Source: Neopestalotiopsis rosae (Eukaryota > Ascomycota > Sordariomycetes > Amphisphaeriales > Sporocadaceae). From it: a stretch of DNA of 64,000 nucleotides. Shown in pieces: positions 32,639 through 43,669 of this stretch. The stretch covers positions 6,262,001-6,326,000 of the forward strand of contig JALGAS010000004.1 of the NCBI GenBank assembly GCA_023078685.1, written 5' to 3'. Numbering within the stretch: position 1 is the first letter of the stretch; every line of letters starts with the position of its first letter. Position numbers and translations under genes: made by a program. Below the pieces are notes generated by a model. The model ran no database searches, was not told the DNA's origin, and saw only the letters and a list, made by a program, of their open reading frames with translations.

Positions 32639-33838
32639 TTAGCAGTCTCCTCCCCATCCTAACTGTCTATTCACTTCATTCATAGCACTCATGCCAGCCC
32701 TGAAGAAACCCATGGCACCATCAACAGTAGTATTGCCTGTTTCAAAGCTAGGCTCGGGCTCCTGCGCTCTTCTCAAGTCTGCTTGGTCCAGAACAGTTTG
32801 GCGCTTTTCAAGAACGGCCTTAATAATAGCCCGAGCCCACATATTGTACCACTGGGCTTCAGTGATACTCACATACTCGCGGCGCGATCCCTCTGCCATC
32901 CGCGAGAACGGCCATTCAGCAATAGCAACCTCCCATCGCTTTGTGCGGAAAAATAGGTAAGGCCAGGCAAAGATGAACATGAGTGTGATAAAGAAGGCAA
33001 AGCGTAGCCAGCCAATCAATCGCCAGCGATTGATGCGTGCTTCATTGTAAATCTCGACCGACGCGTCTTTGGTTTGGAGCCGAACCTCCAAGTGACCTCT
33101 GTAATTGGTGCTTCGAACCAAGCTGTGCAACTCCTGCTGGACTTTTTGAAAGTCAAACCCAGTCATTTCACGCTTCAGAGTGAATGACTTGAGGCCGGCG
33201 TGGCTGGCGCAGAAACGATGACACCACTCCTCCAGGGTAGGTTTTGGGGCTCCTCCGACTTCTAGGTCTTGTTTGGCGCCATCAGCGCGCTTCTTGAGAC
33301 TCGTGCCACGGTGAACCTTTTCTGCATTATCGACGGTACGTAGCTGCGTCCAGGACTTTCCATATTGTGCGTTTGAGTATAGATATGGTGTCAACTCGAC
33401 GGAAACATCAAAGTCTGTCACTTTGACGTTCTCAGTCTTGCCATCACTTTTCTTTCTACTGGCCTGATGGGTTCCCAGAACTTGGATATATGGTCGCGGT
33501 GGCTTTGATGCCAGAAATCGAACATGTTTTTCTAGCTCGGCGGGGGACTCGAGCCTCCTGTCGATAAAGTATTCAGCGCCAGTGCCGACATCTGTCGAAT
33601 GGGCGCGGTACTGCGATGATCGAGCCGGCGCCGGATCGCCGAGCAATGGGGTCTCGGGCGACGCTGAAGATTCTTCCGCCACATCAGTGTAGATGGGGGG
33701 CAATTCGTCCAGTGCATCGATGTCTAGTTCTGGGGCATCGTCATCGTTGTACGGTGGGAAGCTCTCGCTGCCGCCAGGATTAGTGTGCAGCGAAACGGAA
33801 TCGGCTTGCACTTCCGTTGTGGCGTTTGGCTTGCCCAT
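32639..33838 (-). CDS. Conserved fungal membrane protein, unknown function
   Basis: Single exon, 399 aa from the ATG at 33838; the frame extends 21 nt upstream only to TTG. I recognise the layout as one conserved in ascomycetes but cannot name a function. Seen: an acidic, Pro-rich disordered N-terminus (about 1-100, PPYNDDDAPELDIDALDELPP), a conserved globular part (HVRFLASKPPRPYIQVLGTH, VTDFDVSVELTPYLY, LEEWCHRFCASHAGLKSFTLKR), a hydrophobic segment WLRFAFFITLMFIFAWPYLFF (about 280-300), and a C-terminal region with AQWYNMWARAIIKAV and GFFRAGMSAMNEVNRQLGWGG. It probably sits in an internal membrane by one or two segments. Confidence 0.8.
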   Translation of the reverse strand: MGKPNATTEVQADSVSLHTNPGGSESFPPYNDDDAPELDIDALDELPPIYTDVAEESSASPETPLLGDPAPARSSQYRAHSTDVGTGAEYFIDRRLESPAELEKHVRFLASKPPRPYIQVLGTHQASRKKSDGKTENVKVTDFDVSVELTPYLYSNAQYGKSWTQLRTVDNAEKVHRGTSLKKRADGAKQDLEVGGAPKPTLEEWCHRFCASHAGLKSFTLKREMTGFDFQKVQQELHSLVRSTNYRGHLEVRLQTKDASVEIYNEARINRWRLIGWLRFAFFITLMFIFAWPYLFFRTKRWEVAIAEWPFSRMAEGSRREYVSITEAQWYNMWARAIIKAVLEKRQTVLDQADLRRAQEPEPSFETGNTTVDGAMGFFRAGMSAMNEVNRQLGWGGDC

Positions 33839-34613
33839 TTCTCGCTTTGACGTTTGCAATGATGCAAAAATTTGATGCTCGGAGCAATCTGAACGCCTTG
33901 TGGCTCGAGAGTATCGTGTATTGTAGTTGTAAGAATTGATGGTGAGTAAAATGAAAAATGATTACCAGCTTCCAGCATCATGGTAACCGCGTCTGCCTGC
34001 GATAGCCATTGTGGGTAAGCGCCAAGCCAATGGTGGCGGCCGCAGTCACCTAAAAGTCTACCTAAGGTTAGGTTGATCAGTCCAGCCGCTCAAACACAGA
34101 GCACATAGCACATACAGGGGATGTAGGTGCTCTATCCTCCTAGCTTGCCTGTTATGAACAGGTCAGTCAAGCACAGCTCATTTGGTCCCCCCACCACCTC
34201 TACATAAGACACCGAATAGGTCGAGTTATCATTGGTTGCATGCGATTTCAACTACTCTACGAAGTATACATGTGCTTCAGGACTGACGAGTCCAAAAATT
34301 TGTTTGAATGGTAAGCGCAGGTATAATGGACGCGTTTTCGTTATTTGCTAGTTCTCGATCTGTCGTTGTTGTGAAGTACTTACATTTGCACATTCTCTCC
34401 TACTATTCTGTACCGAATAATCTGGCAATCAAGACACAATGGAGAAATATGGTCCCCTAACAATAACAAATGGAGATTGGGACGCTTCGTACCTTGTAAA
34501 TAGATTCATAATGACGGTGTTGATGATGAGTTTCTCCTTTACTCCGTGTGCGCGGTTTATTCCATTTCATTCTGTTATATTGTAGAGCCTTATGATAATT
34601 GATCGTAGACTCA
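33839..34613. other. Intergenic region
   Basis: 775 bp holding the promoter of the minus-strand membrane protein and the 3' flank of the reductase. No gene is seen. Confidence 0.4.
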
Positions 34614-35803
34614 TCACAAGGTATACACCAGCTTTTCTCCGCTCACCTTTCCCTCCTGTAGCTCAGCTAGTCCCTTCAAAACGCCCTCTAGTCCAGGGCC
34701 GCCTCTATTCACCGTCGGCCGGACAGTCTTGATCTTGCCCTGCTCAAGTAAATCCTGAGCAAGATCCCAAAACTTGCGGCCATGTTCGAGCTCCTCTGGT
34801 TGCGCTGACCTCTCTCTACCCATCATTGGGTACGAATAACCAAAGACATCATAACCCAGGGTCCAGAGCGATTCCTTGACTGCTGGATTCGTGGCGAGCA
34901 GCGTCTTATGGTCTACGGGGATTAGTGAGGCGTACATTGAGCCCTCGTCGTCATTGCTTAGCCCAGCTGCGCATATCGTCGCGCTTGCTTCACTGCCAAT
35001 GCAGTCCCAGGCTTTGCGCAACTGCTTGCCCTGCTTTTCGGCCCATGCCTTGATGTTGGCGCCGCATTGAGGAGATTTGTAGTCGAACACGGCATCGGCA
35101 CCCAAGGATTTCAGGTAATCGTGGTTGTGCAGCGACGCTGTAGCTGCTACAACTAGGCCGGATAACTTGGCATACTGTATCCCAAAGACGCCAGTAGCCG
35201 TGCTGCCGCCATAGATGAGCAGCAGTTCTTGGGTTTTCGAGGGCGCTGGAGGCAACGGGAGGTCGAGGGCTCTATACAGGCCTTGGCCCACAGTTGTAAT
35301 GGAAACGCCTAGTGTCGCCGCCTCCTCAAAGGACACATTATCCGGGATCTTTAACGCAACGTCGGCCATGGCAATCACGTAATGACCAAAGGCGCCAAAG
35401 TCAGGTTCTTGTGCATGTCTTCATTTCGCATCAGTCTTTGCGTATATCGTGGGATGTTGTGCTGCAACCAATAGAAAGAGGATACGGGCCCTTGACGTTC
35501 AGACTCCCAGGGAATGAGTAAGCAATGGGCCACTTACGCGCCATGGGCAAAGCCTGCAATGCGATCACCCTTTTTGAAAGGCTTGCGGAGGTTTTCGCCG
35601 ACATCTTCAACAATGCCAGCATAATCGCAGCCACTCCGAGAACCCGTTGGAGGTTCCGTGCGAGCTAAGGATTTCCAGTCCGTGGGGTTTAGGCCGACAG
35701 CTCTTACCTTGACAAGCACATAGCCATCGCGTAGCTTGGGTATAGAAACTTGGGCGATTTCTGCCTTTCCAGGGCCTGCAATCTTCAGAGCTTGGGTAGT
35801 CAT
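34614..35803 (-). CDS. MDR-family enoyl / quinone reductase (ToxD/LovC-like fold)
   Basis: Two exons, 35803..35538 and 35418..34614, intron GTAAGT..AAG of 119 nt; 356 aa. NADPH-dependent medium-chain dehydrogenase/reductase; relatives act as stand-alone trans-enoyl reductases or as quinone reductases. Seen: GYVLVKVRAVGLNPTDWKSL, GCDYAGIVEDVG (in place of the catalytic zinc site of true alcohol dehydrogenases), FKKGDRIAGFAHGA, FGAFGHYVIA, AATLGVSITTVGQGLY, and a Rossmann motif LLIYGGSTATGVFGIQYAKLSG, then SLGADAVFDYKSP. The residues that bind zinc in alcohol dehydrogenase are absent, so the name zinc-binding is only a family label. No polyketide or NRPS gene is near it in the window. Confidence 0.88.
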
Positions 35804-37132
35804 GTCGATTTGTGGGATTGTCTTGGCAGAAGGAGACTGAATCAATTGTTCTTGCAAAATGGCGCTGAGAGCACAATGTCTTTTACGCCAAAAATTTTGC
35901 TTAGAAATCGCATGTGATTTATCATCAGCTAACAACGGTGTTTGTTCAAAGCCAGACTGGGGCAACGTATACGTAACTCCGCACCATGAAATCATAGGGC
36001 TCGGCGTAATGCAAGTATCGGAGTTAAGTCCTTGCCAATGAACATTTTTGGCATTAATTGCACCGGGCAGATCTATTGAGCAAAGGGTGACTAATGATAA
36101 TCAACGACCTCGTCTGCGTTTAGCTGAGTAAAGGCCAAGAAGCAGGTAGGAGTTAGACCCAAGAAAAAGTACCTAGGTATCATCGCTGGACACACGAAAT
36201 ATCGCGATGCATCATTTGGTAGATATCGTTGAAGCAGGGTCCCGGCCTGATGCTGTTGCTTTAGTTGTCGATCCGGATAACGCTTCCGATTAAGCGAGAA
36301 ACTTTGGACAGGTCATCTTCGATAATAGCCTCATGGGTATTGTTCAGGGAGACTCGACGTTTATCTTAATAGGTATGTGTAAAAAAACGGCCTTTGAAAT
36401 GCCGCCACAGAAGGGGCATAGAAGTTCTTGGGGATGCTTGCGCAGGTATCTTACTGAGTTTCCGCCAATGGGCTGTCTTACATTATACTGCCTAATCAAC
36501 AGAGCCGCAGCATAGCATTGGCTTTGTAGCAACGCGTCATTGGTGGTAAATTCCTCTTGTGAACCACACTCTAGGAACCTACATATCTGGTCATTGACTG
36601 TGTAGCTCATGTGAAACATATTCACGCGTCCTGCTTGAAAACCACCAATATTACATGTCTCGATTCCAGGGACGCAAGGACATGACATGTGGCGAGGTAG
36701 CATTGCGTTGATTCACGAAAATCAATGCTACCATCTGATCGAGGAGTATTCACTTGTGCTTTCCTGCAACTCCTGACTGGCGCATCCTGTCGCATCTGTT
36801 TGTACCTGCGTTGTATCGTGTAATTCTAGCATGCATAGGATCATAACCGAAATGATTGAAGGTTACTCGGGGGCTCAAGAAGATGCTTCATGAGACCTTT
36901 TCATGAGTTGCTTTTTCTACTGGTGGAAAATCAATTTCTTGGGTAAAACATTCACAAAATTTGCGCTGCGATGGTCATCACGATGCCTCCAGGGCACTGT
37001 AGACTATAATGCTTGATGGAGTATAAAGCATTCTGATAATTTCAATGATGAACCTTGGCAAGTGTATAATCATCCTCACCAGCTTGGGCTGATACCTACA
37101 CCATTTACATCATTGTCTTGTTCTCTCATACA
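35804..37132. other. Intergenic region, divergent promoters
   Basis: 1.3 kb between the reductase and pectate lyase starts. It contains the exact TACCTAGGTA palindrome at 36170-36179. TATAAAG at 37022 precedes the pectate lyase. No supported gene; frames in it are short. Confidence 0.45.
37022..37028 (+). promoter_or_regulatory. TATA box of pectate lyase gene
   Basis: TATAAAG, 111 bp upstream of the start codon, in a suitable position for a fungal core promoter. Confidence 0.5.
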
Positions 37133-38622
37133 ATGCATCGCTACGGTATCCTGGCACTCGTGCCGGCTGTGCTGGCGTGTACAAATCCCGATACAGACGC
37201 GTGTGCTTCATATATGAGTGCAAACTCTGCGACGGCCTCTGCTTTCTGTGCAACTTTCACTCAGTCAACGGTCACGGCCACGGCTGCTCTACCAGCCTGG
37301 GCATCATATTGCTCAAGCAAGCCAAGTGCCATCTCGAAGGAATGTACTTGTGCTTTCTCAGGTATGCGGCACCATGGTGATGGTAGAGATTGAACTGTTT
37401 TGACAAATGTCAGGCGCTGCTACCTCTACGACCACAAAAGCGACAAGCACCACTACAACGGCGACCACGCTCACTACGTCGACGTCAACATCAACCGGTC
37501 CAGCAACAACGTCGACTGGTACTTGTTCATCTCCCAACTATTCTCTCGTCGGCTACGGTGCTGGAACAACTGGTGGTGGTAGCGGGAGTGGCACTACCGT
37601 CACTTCTTGCTCGGCTCTAGAGAGCGCTATCGATGGTGCCGGTGTAATCACAATTTCAGGTATTCTTGACGGATGTGGTATTATCGACGTTCTCAGCGAC
37701 ACTACCATCATCGGCACTGGGTCGGACTCTGGTATAGTTTCTCACGGTGCAACCTTAACGATGGATCTGCTAACAGTTTGCAAGGCCTCACGAATGGAGG
37801 TTTCCGTGTCAAGAAGGCCAGTAATGTCATTCTTAGGAACTTGAAGCTACATGTCGCGCCAGAAAGCAAGGATCTCATTGAGCTTCAGTACTCGACCAAC
37901 GTCTGGATTGACCACTGCGACGTGAGCGAAACCCACTGGTTCCCAGGTCATGTGTGATTATATACTGACTGTATGAAGCTTTCAACCATTGGAATTACTG
38001 GCGATAAGGACACTTATGATGGTCTTCTCGATATCACTCATGCCAGTGATGATGTTACTGTTTCATGGACCAAATTCCATGATCACGTAAGACCATGTAC
38101 AAATGCTACACTCTGGTAACCCTTTACTGATTTTAAATTCTCAGTGGAAAGGATCATTGATTGGTCACTCTGATAGCAACGGAGACGAGGATACTGGCTA
38201 CCTCCATGTAACCTATCACCACAACTACTGGACAAATGTCAACTCTCGTCTTCCATCCATTCGATTTGGAACAGGGCATGTATACAGCTCTTGCTATGAA
38301 GACAACCCAACATCCGGAGTCCACTCACGCATGGGTGCACAGGTTCTTGCGGAGGAAAATTACTTTTTGAACACACAGCTTGCCCTTGTCACCAATCTCG
38401 ACAGTGACGAGGACGGCTACATTCTTGACCGTGACAACATTTTTGTGAACAGCACGGAGAGCATCACTCAGGTCGGAAGTTTGACGCCACCCTACAGCTA
38501 CTCGTAAGTCACCCTCAAGAAAGATACCTCAATATTGTGTCGCTGACTCACCCAGACTTGATTCCGCTTCATGCGTCTGCGACCTGGTCAAGGAATATGC
38601 GGGTACTGGAGTTGTCGCATAG
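37133..38622 (+). CDS. Secreted pectate lyase (PL1) with N-terminal Cys module
   Basis: Six exons: 37133..37361, 37414..37731, 37785..37921, 37979..38086, 38145..38503, 38556..38622; 405 aa. Cleaves polygalacturonate by Ca-dependent beta-elimination outside the cell. Seen: signal peptide MHRYGILALVPAVLA, a cysteine module of about 60 residues (ACTNPDTDACASYM ... SYCSSKPSAISKECTCAFSG), a Thr-rich linker, then the right-handed beta-helix with VGYGAGTTGGGSG, GITGDKDTYDGLLDITHAS, the WIDHC motif, HDHWKGSLIGHSD, and RLPSIRFG with the catalytic Arg region. It ends with a Cys pair (SASCVCDL). The junctions are fixed by family alignment; introns 2 and 3 use CAAG and GAAG acceptors. Confidence 0.94.
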
Positions 38623-40246
38623 TCTTGTAGGCTGCAGACACCCGCATATTTGGATTGCAGAAGCATCAAATGTATCTTGACAAGTCGTTGGTGGAATGTC
38701 ATTTGGAGAAGGACGCCTTGTACAATGTCTGATTGCTGCGAGGTCGAGAACTTAGAGTCTAGCTTTTAGATTCCTTGTATCTCTCTTTTCACTTTCTCTC
38801 TCTCAATTTCTCTGAATTGCTTGTAGTAGTACACAACAAATCTAGTGGTAGTGCCAACTAATAAGTGCTTGTAAAAGATATATAATCAAGTGCTGCTGTG
38901 ATCAAGCCGGGTTTCCTGTCCATATAGTGTGCACCTCATCCCGGTGAATGCAGTTCTCACAATCCCGCCACTTTTCTCTCTTGACCTCTATTCTCTGGCG
39001 ATTTTCATCTTTTGTGTTTTTATAAATTCCATTTTTGCACCTCCCAAACCCCCCATTCCGTGCTGCTGTCCTACAGATGTCTTGCAAGTTGGTGTAATTT
39101 CTCTCGCCGTGAAGTTCAAGGCATTGTCCGCACTGGGATTGCCGATATTGATACATGTTGCACATGATTAATAGTTCTATTCAGATGATTGTGTGTTCAG
39201 ACAATGCACAAAGAAGTTACTGTGAGCTTGCCATTGTATTGCGCGTTGGAAATGTCTGATGCTAGTTTTATGCGAAGACTCGCTTTACTTATATATTTGG
39301 CTCAATACGGCTCTTTGTGGAGTTGAGTGGCCGTTTCCGGTCTTTATTACAATACTTTCTGGCAACTTAACAATGCTTAGGCTAGTGCTGTTTGGATCTG
39401 AAAAGTGGCAGCTTACAAAGATGTCTTGGGTGCTTCAAGTGTGTGGCGTGTGATTCCTAGTACGACAAAGAGCCTCCCTGTTTTGGGTCATTACGCGGAG
39501 CACCTTCGAGGTCAAATCTCAGACCGATCCCTTCTATGGATCAGAGTACAAATTTCCGCGTGGGAATTTCCAATGTTGGCTGTTCCAAGGGTCCGCTAGA
39601 ATTTCATATGACTATATATCTTGAAGCACCAACTTAGCTCACTCCTGAATGGTTCTACAACGTCCAAAACGAGCCAAGGAACATGACAGTCCAGTCTGAA
39701 TGCGGGTACTTGCTACTTCAAGTCAAGATTATTCATAGCGTACTATGTTTTGAAGCAATGAGTAAATTTTATGATTATCAATTACAAGTCGCCTTCCCGG
39801 AAATAAGCTTAAACGGCCAAGGTACAAACGCGTCGAAGCTGCTCCGTACGCGCCGCGCACACTGCAACATACCAAACAAAAATGCTGCCTCACAGTTGCA
39901 TTAAAAGAAATCTCTATTGAGGACGGGGGAGAAATCAGAAGACCAAGTCCTGTGAAGCATAGCGGTCTCAGCGGACTCCGGCTGAGACCGGCGCGTGCAC
40001 AGTCAGTTGCCTGTCACTTGGCGTCTTCTAACCACCAAGGTCCTCAAGTGGTTAATGCAGGTGCCGCCCCGACGGTTTACGCCGGGTGTATCAACACGTG
40101 CTCCTTGCCTAAAGCGGCACCTGATCGTGCCATCACAAACATCGCCATCAGATGCAGTGCATCACATTACTGTTGAACGATATCTATAAGAATCAAACCT
40201 GCCCTTGTCCCGCCCGAGATAGATCTGGATCTCGATCTCTGTCAGT
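38623..40246. other. Intergenic region
   Basis: 1.6 kb with no supported gene. A small cysteine-containing frame on the minus strand (about 39046-39171) was considered and rejected. A palindrome containing CGG-N3-CCG sits at 39963-39990, upstream of the next gene. Confidence 0.45.
39963..39990. promoter_or_regulatory. Palindrome with CGG-N3-CCG core
   Basis: CGGTCTCAGC and GCTGAGACCG form a perfect 10-bp inverted repeat with an 8-nt spacer; overlapping the spacer is CGGACTCCG (CGG-N3-CCG), the form bound by Zn2Cys6 dimers. It is 257 bp upstream of the 2OG oxygenase start. Role inferred. Confidence 0.5.
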
Positions 40247-41659
40247 ATGGACAGCACAACAACGACAAAACCAACAGATTCATCATCATCTGCAACGCCA
40301 ATGGGCAGCATATTGTCAACCATGGCCGCACAGGCAGACAAGGCGCAGGAGAACAAGGAGCTCTCGATGGATCTACCAGTAGTCGACGTGGATATTTTTC
40401 GGAGCAAGCCTCGCGACTCCCCCGAGGTGGTTGCCGAATGTAAGAAGGCGGCCGACGCCCTCATCACCTACGGCGCATTGGTCGTGCACGATTCCCGCGT
40501 GTCGGAGGAGGATAACACCACCTTTCTCGACTTGCTAGAAGACTACTTTGCACAGCCAGAGGAGGAGCTGAAGAAGGATGAGCGGCCAGAGCTAGGTTAT
40601 CAGATTGGCGTGACCCTGGAGAACACGGAAAAGCCAAAGTGTGCAGTAGATGAGCCTTGCCTCAAGGTTATTGAACGCCTCGCGCCATCTGAGCGGCCGC
40701 TCGACATCAAGGCCCATTCGCCAGATCCAAAGTGCAGATTCTTTTGGCGAATGGTGGAGAATCCACCATATAAGACTGAGTTCCCCGGCTTGAATGCTGC
40801 AAATATTGTCCCGGATGCCCAGCAAATTCATGACAGATGGGAACCCGTCATGAACGCGTGGGGCAATACCCTGAGAGATGCGTAAGTACTGTTGCGACTC
40901 CTCGAGGGTATAATTTGGACTCACCATTCATACTCACAGCGTAACGGATATCTCTGGAATGGCCGCTGTTGGTCTCGGTCTACCCGCAGAAGCATTCATT
41001 GAAGCTGGACGTTATGGGTAAGACCCCACGATGGCGATCTACATGGCGTTCAACCACTGACCGGGCCCGTAGTCCTCACTTGCTTGCACCTACAGCGTCC
41101 AACCTCACCAAGTATGGCAAAAAGGATAGCATTCTCGCCGGATTTCACACCGATCTTAATTTTTTGACAATCCATGGTCGCTCAAGATACCCTGGGCTAC
41201 ACATTTGGGGGAGAAACACTGGGAGGCGCATACCTGTCAGCATACCTCCGGGTAAGCACCTATTGGTACAAGCAGGCAAACAGTTGGAGCATCTCACCGG
41301 TGGTCTTATCAAGGCTGGATTCCACGAAGTTGTGGTCAACGATGCAACTCTCAAGGTTGTGGAGCGACGCAAACAGGAATTCCCAGACAGACCATTGGTC
41401 CGCATCTCTTCCACATTCTTCTACCACTTATCATCCGACTATCTCTTGTCACCAAATGAGATTCTAGCCGAACAAGCCAGAAAGATTCGGGCAGCTCAGT
41501 TTGAGCTCGGCAGAGACGAGGGAGAAGAGGTCCAGTACCCCGCCATGAAAGTCGGACAGCAAGTTCAAAAGTAAGTCGCCTGCTGCCTATTAACCACAAC
41601 TTGACATGTGCTAACAGATGCACAACAGCGAGCTCAAGCATATTGCTTTGATGGCATGA
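40247..41659 (+). CDS. 2-oxoglutarate/Fe(II) oxygenase, isopenicillin-N-synthase-like
   Basis: Four exons: 40247..40881, 40940..41017, 41073..41570, 41629..41659; 413 aa. A non-heme iron oxygenase of the IPNS-like superfamily; substrate unknown. Seen: DLPVVDVDIF at the N-terminus of the fold, TYGALVVHDSRVSEEDNTTFLDLLEDYF, DTLRDAVTDISGMAAVGLGL-type helix, then the iron-binding GFHTDLNFLTIHG (about His263 and Asp265), PGKHLLVQAGKQLEHLTGG with the 2OG-proximal segment, LIKAGFHEVVV, and RISSTFFYHL with a substrate or 2OG Arg. The last tiny exon (31 nt) encodes NELKHIALMA. It is convergent with an MFS transporter gene, 286 bp apart. Similar proteins occur in many ascomycetes without an assigned reaction. 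Confidence 0.86.
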
Positions 41660-41945
41660 GCCGCCTCATCATGGATAAATACTTTTGCGAACAGGGTTTG
41701 GCGTATGGAAAATGATTTAATATTAATAGATGGCATACACATATACCCACAAATTCATCAGACGTCTTTGTCGAAACCACGAAAGTGGAGTCTTAATAAT
41801 AGACACAATAATCCGTTTTAATAGCTCACTTATACGCGAATTCTGTTCATTCTTGGCAAGTATTAGATGACTCGAGTTAGCCATACTTCTACTGGGAAGT
41901 AGACTGCAAATCTCTGCGCGCAAGCGCGACCGTTACCCTGTTTCT

Positions 41946-43669
41946 TCAATGGCCTTCCTTCTTCACAATGGCCCAATAATGCGCTGCCTTGGACTCTCGC
42001 CATCCCTTGCCCCATTTAATCACCAGTAAAAAAACATTGCAAATTGCCAATCCAACAAAAGCCGCGCTAATAAAGCAGTCTTGAGATCCCAAGTTGTCTA
42101 GCCATGGCGTAATTCCGTACCCAATCGCAAAACTCATCGTGTTTCGAATAATGATGCAGGTCGTGAGTGCGTCGCTGATTATTTCGCGATAGGAATCTAT
42201 CAAATAAGAGACAGACAATGTCACTCCAACTGTATTGGAGAAGGCGGTCGCACCCATGGCACACACAAGGCCAAACCAATGTACATCATGTGCGGCCCCA
42301 ACGCCCCAAAGTATAAGGGATGCCGGTAAGACAACGGTGGACACAGTAAATAGCCACAGCCTATGCTCCGGCTCTAGAACACCATTATTGTTGCGAGCTA
42401 CTCGAATCATGAACCGGTCAGAGAAAACTCCTGTAAATGCCGATCTATGAGGTGTTAGCGATGGAACGGATCAACGGTAACAAGAGTACTTGCGCTACCA
42501 CGACTCCTATGAGGCATGCAACATATGCTAAGCCCACAAGAGCCGGGGAAAAGTTGTAGGGGCTGCCCCCAAGGATGATGGAACTGGTCGCGTTGAGTAT
42601 ATTGAAGAATATCAGATACGTCCCATAGCTGAAACCCGCGTAAAATACCACTGGCCAAGAAAGAAGTTTAAGAGACTGCAAAGCTCGATGATGCATCATG
42701 AATGGGCGTGAATCATTGAGAAAAGAGATCTTGCTCCAGAATGATTTGGCACTCTTGCTCGATTCGCGCTGCCGAACTATCACTCAATAGTATATCAGTT
42801 TTGTATTCAGGCGACACACCGATTCAACTCACCACCACTTGCAGATCCTCGTTTCAGCTCCCTATTGTAATTTGTCTCTTCCATGAAGAGGAAAAGGAAG
42901 ACCCATGTTGCAGCAATAAAGATTGCGGGAAAGTAAAACACCCATTCATATCCCATACTGTCATTAATGAAGCCGCAGATGATAGGCGCAAAGAAGTTGC
43001 TACCAGCTAGGGTAAATGCATACCATCCCATGTAAGTCGCACGCTCGTGAGTGAAGAATAGATCGGCAATGGTTGTCTCGGGAAGTGCCTCGATTGGCGC
43101 AGCAAAGAATCCCGTAAGGATGCTTTTGGCGATCCATTGTCCCGTGCTGTGGGCGTACGGGCTCCATATAGTGACAGCCATGAGTGCAATTAAAGAGACC
43201 AAGTATGTAAACCTCTTGCCGTATTGCAAAGCAAATGGTTGCCAAAACAGTAATGACCACCCTAGGAGAAGGAACATGTAGCCTGTACCAGCATTGAGTG
43301 TGGCAATCGAGACGCCCAGCGCCTCGGAAAGAGGAACAAGCACCGAGTAGACGACAGACAGTGCTATTCCATTAAACCAGGTATATCTGAATAAAGTTAG
43401 CAGGTATATCATCATGTTTCCCTCTGCTGATTGGCGACTTACAACAGAGCACACGCCAAAGCCAAATACTTGCGCTTTGGACTCCAATTCAGAGGATCTT
43501 CGGGATCTTGCAACGGCACTGGGACAAGTAGTATGTCGGCTCTGTTGCGAGCATGTTGAGCAGTAAGTGTATTGCCCAGATCGACCAAGTGTACGGTACC
43601 CGGAGTACAGATCTCATCCGTCTCGTTTGAGGGATTGTGGTTCGAGTTGGCCATTGCGAATCTCGCCAT
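41946..43669 (-). CDS. MFS transporter, DHA1 type
   Basis: Four exons: 43669..43443, 43386..42833, 42776..42494, 42444..41946; 520 aa. Probable drug-type proton antiporter in the plasma membrane. Seen: [128 protein letters not shown], and about 12 hydrophobic segments. Introns 1 and 2 are canonical. Intron 3 (42493..42445) has a GC donor, GCAAGT..CATAG; using it joins VGVVVA to [12 protein letters not shown] without insertion or stop, while GT alternatives create a stop or break the frame. A CTAAC branch site lies upstream of the acceptor. Confidence 0.86.
42445..42493 (-). other. Predicted GC-AG intron in MFS gene
   Basis: 49 nt, donor GCAAGT, acceptor CATAG, with a CTAAC branch-like site. 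It was chosen because phase and family continuity through a transmembrane segment are restored only with this donor. Confidence 0.7.

Noticed and set aside
34614..35803. Reading the reductase as part of a polyketide cluster
   Set aside because: No polyketide synthase, NRPS, P450 or other tailoring genes lie next to it in this window.
38902..39171. Small Cys-containing minus-strand frames downstream of the pectate lyase
   Set aside because: One frame reads like a secreted peptide (CINIGNPSADNALNFTA) but no start codon, signal peptide or splice acceptor could be linked to it.
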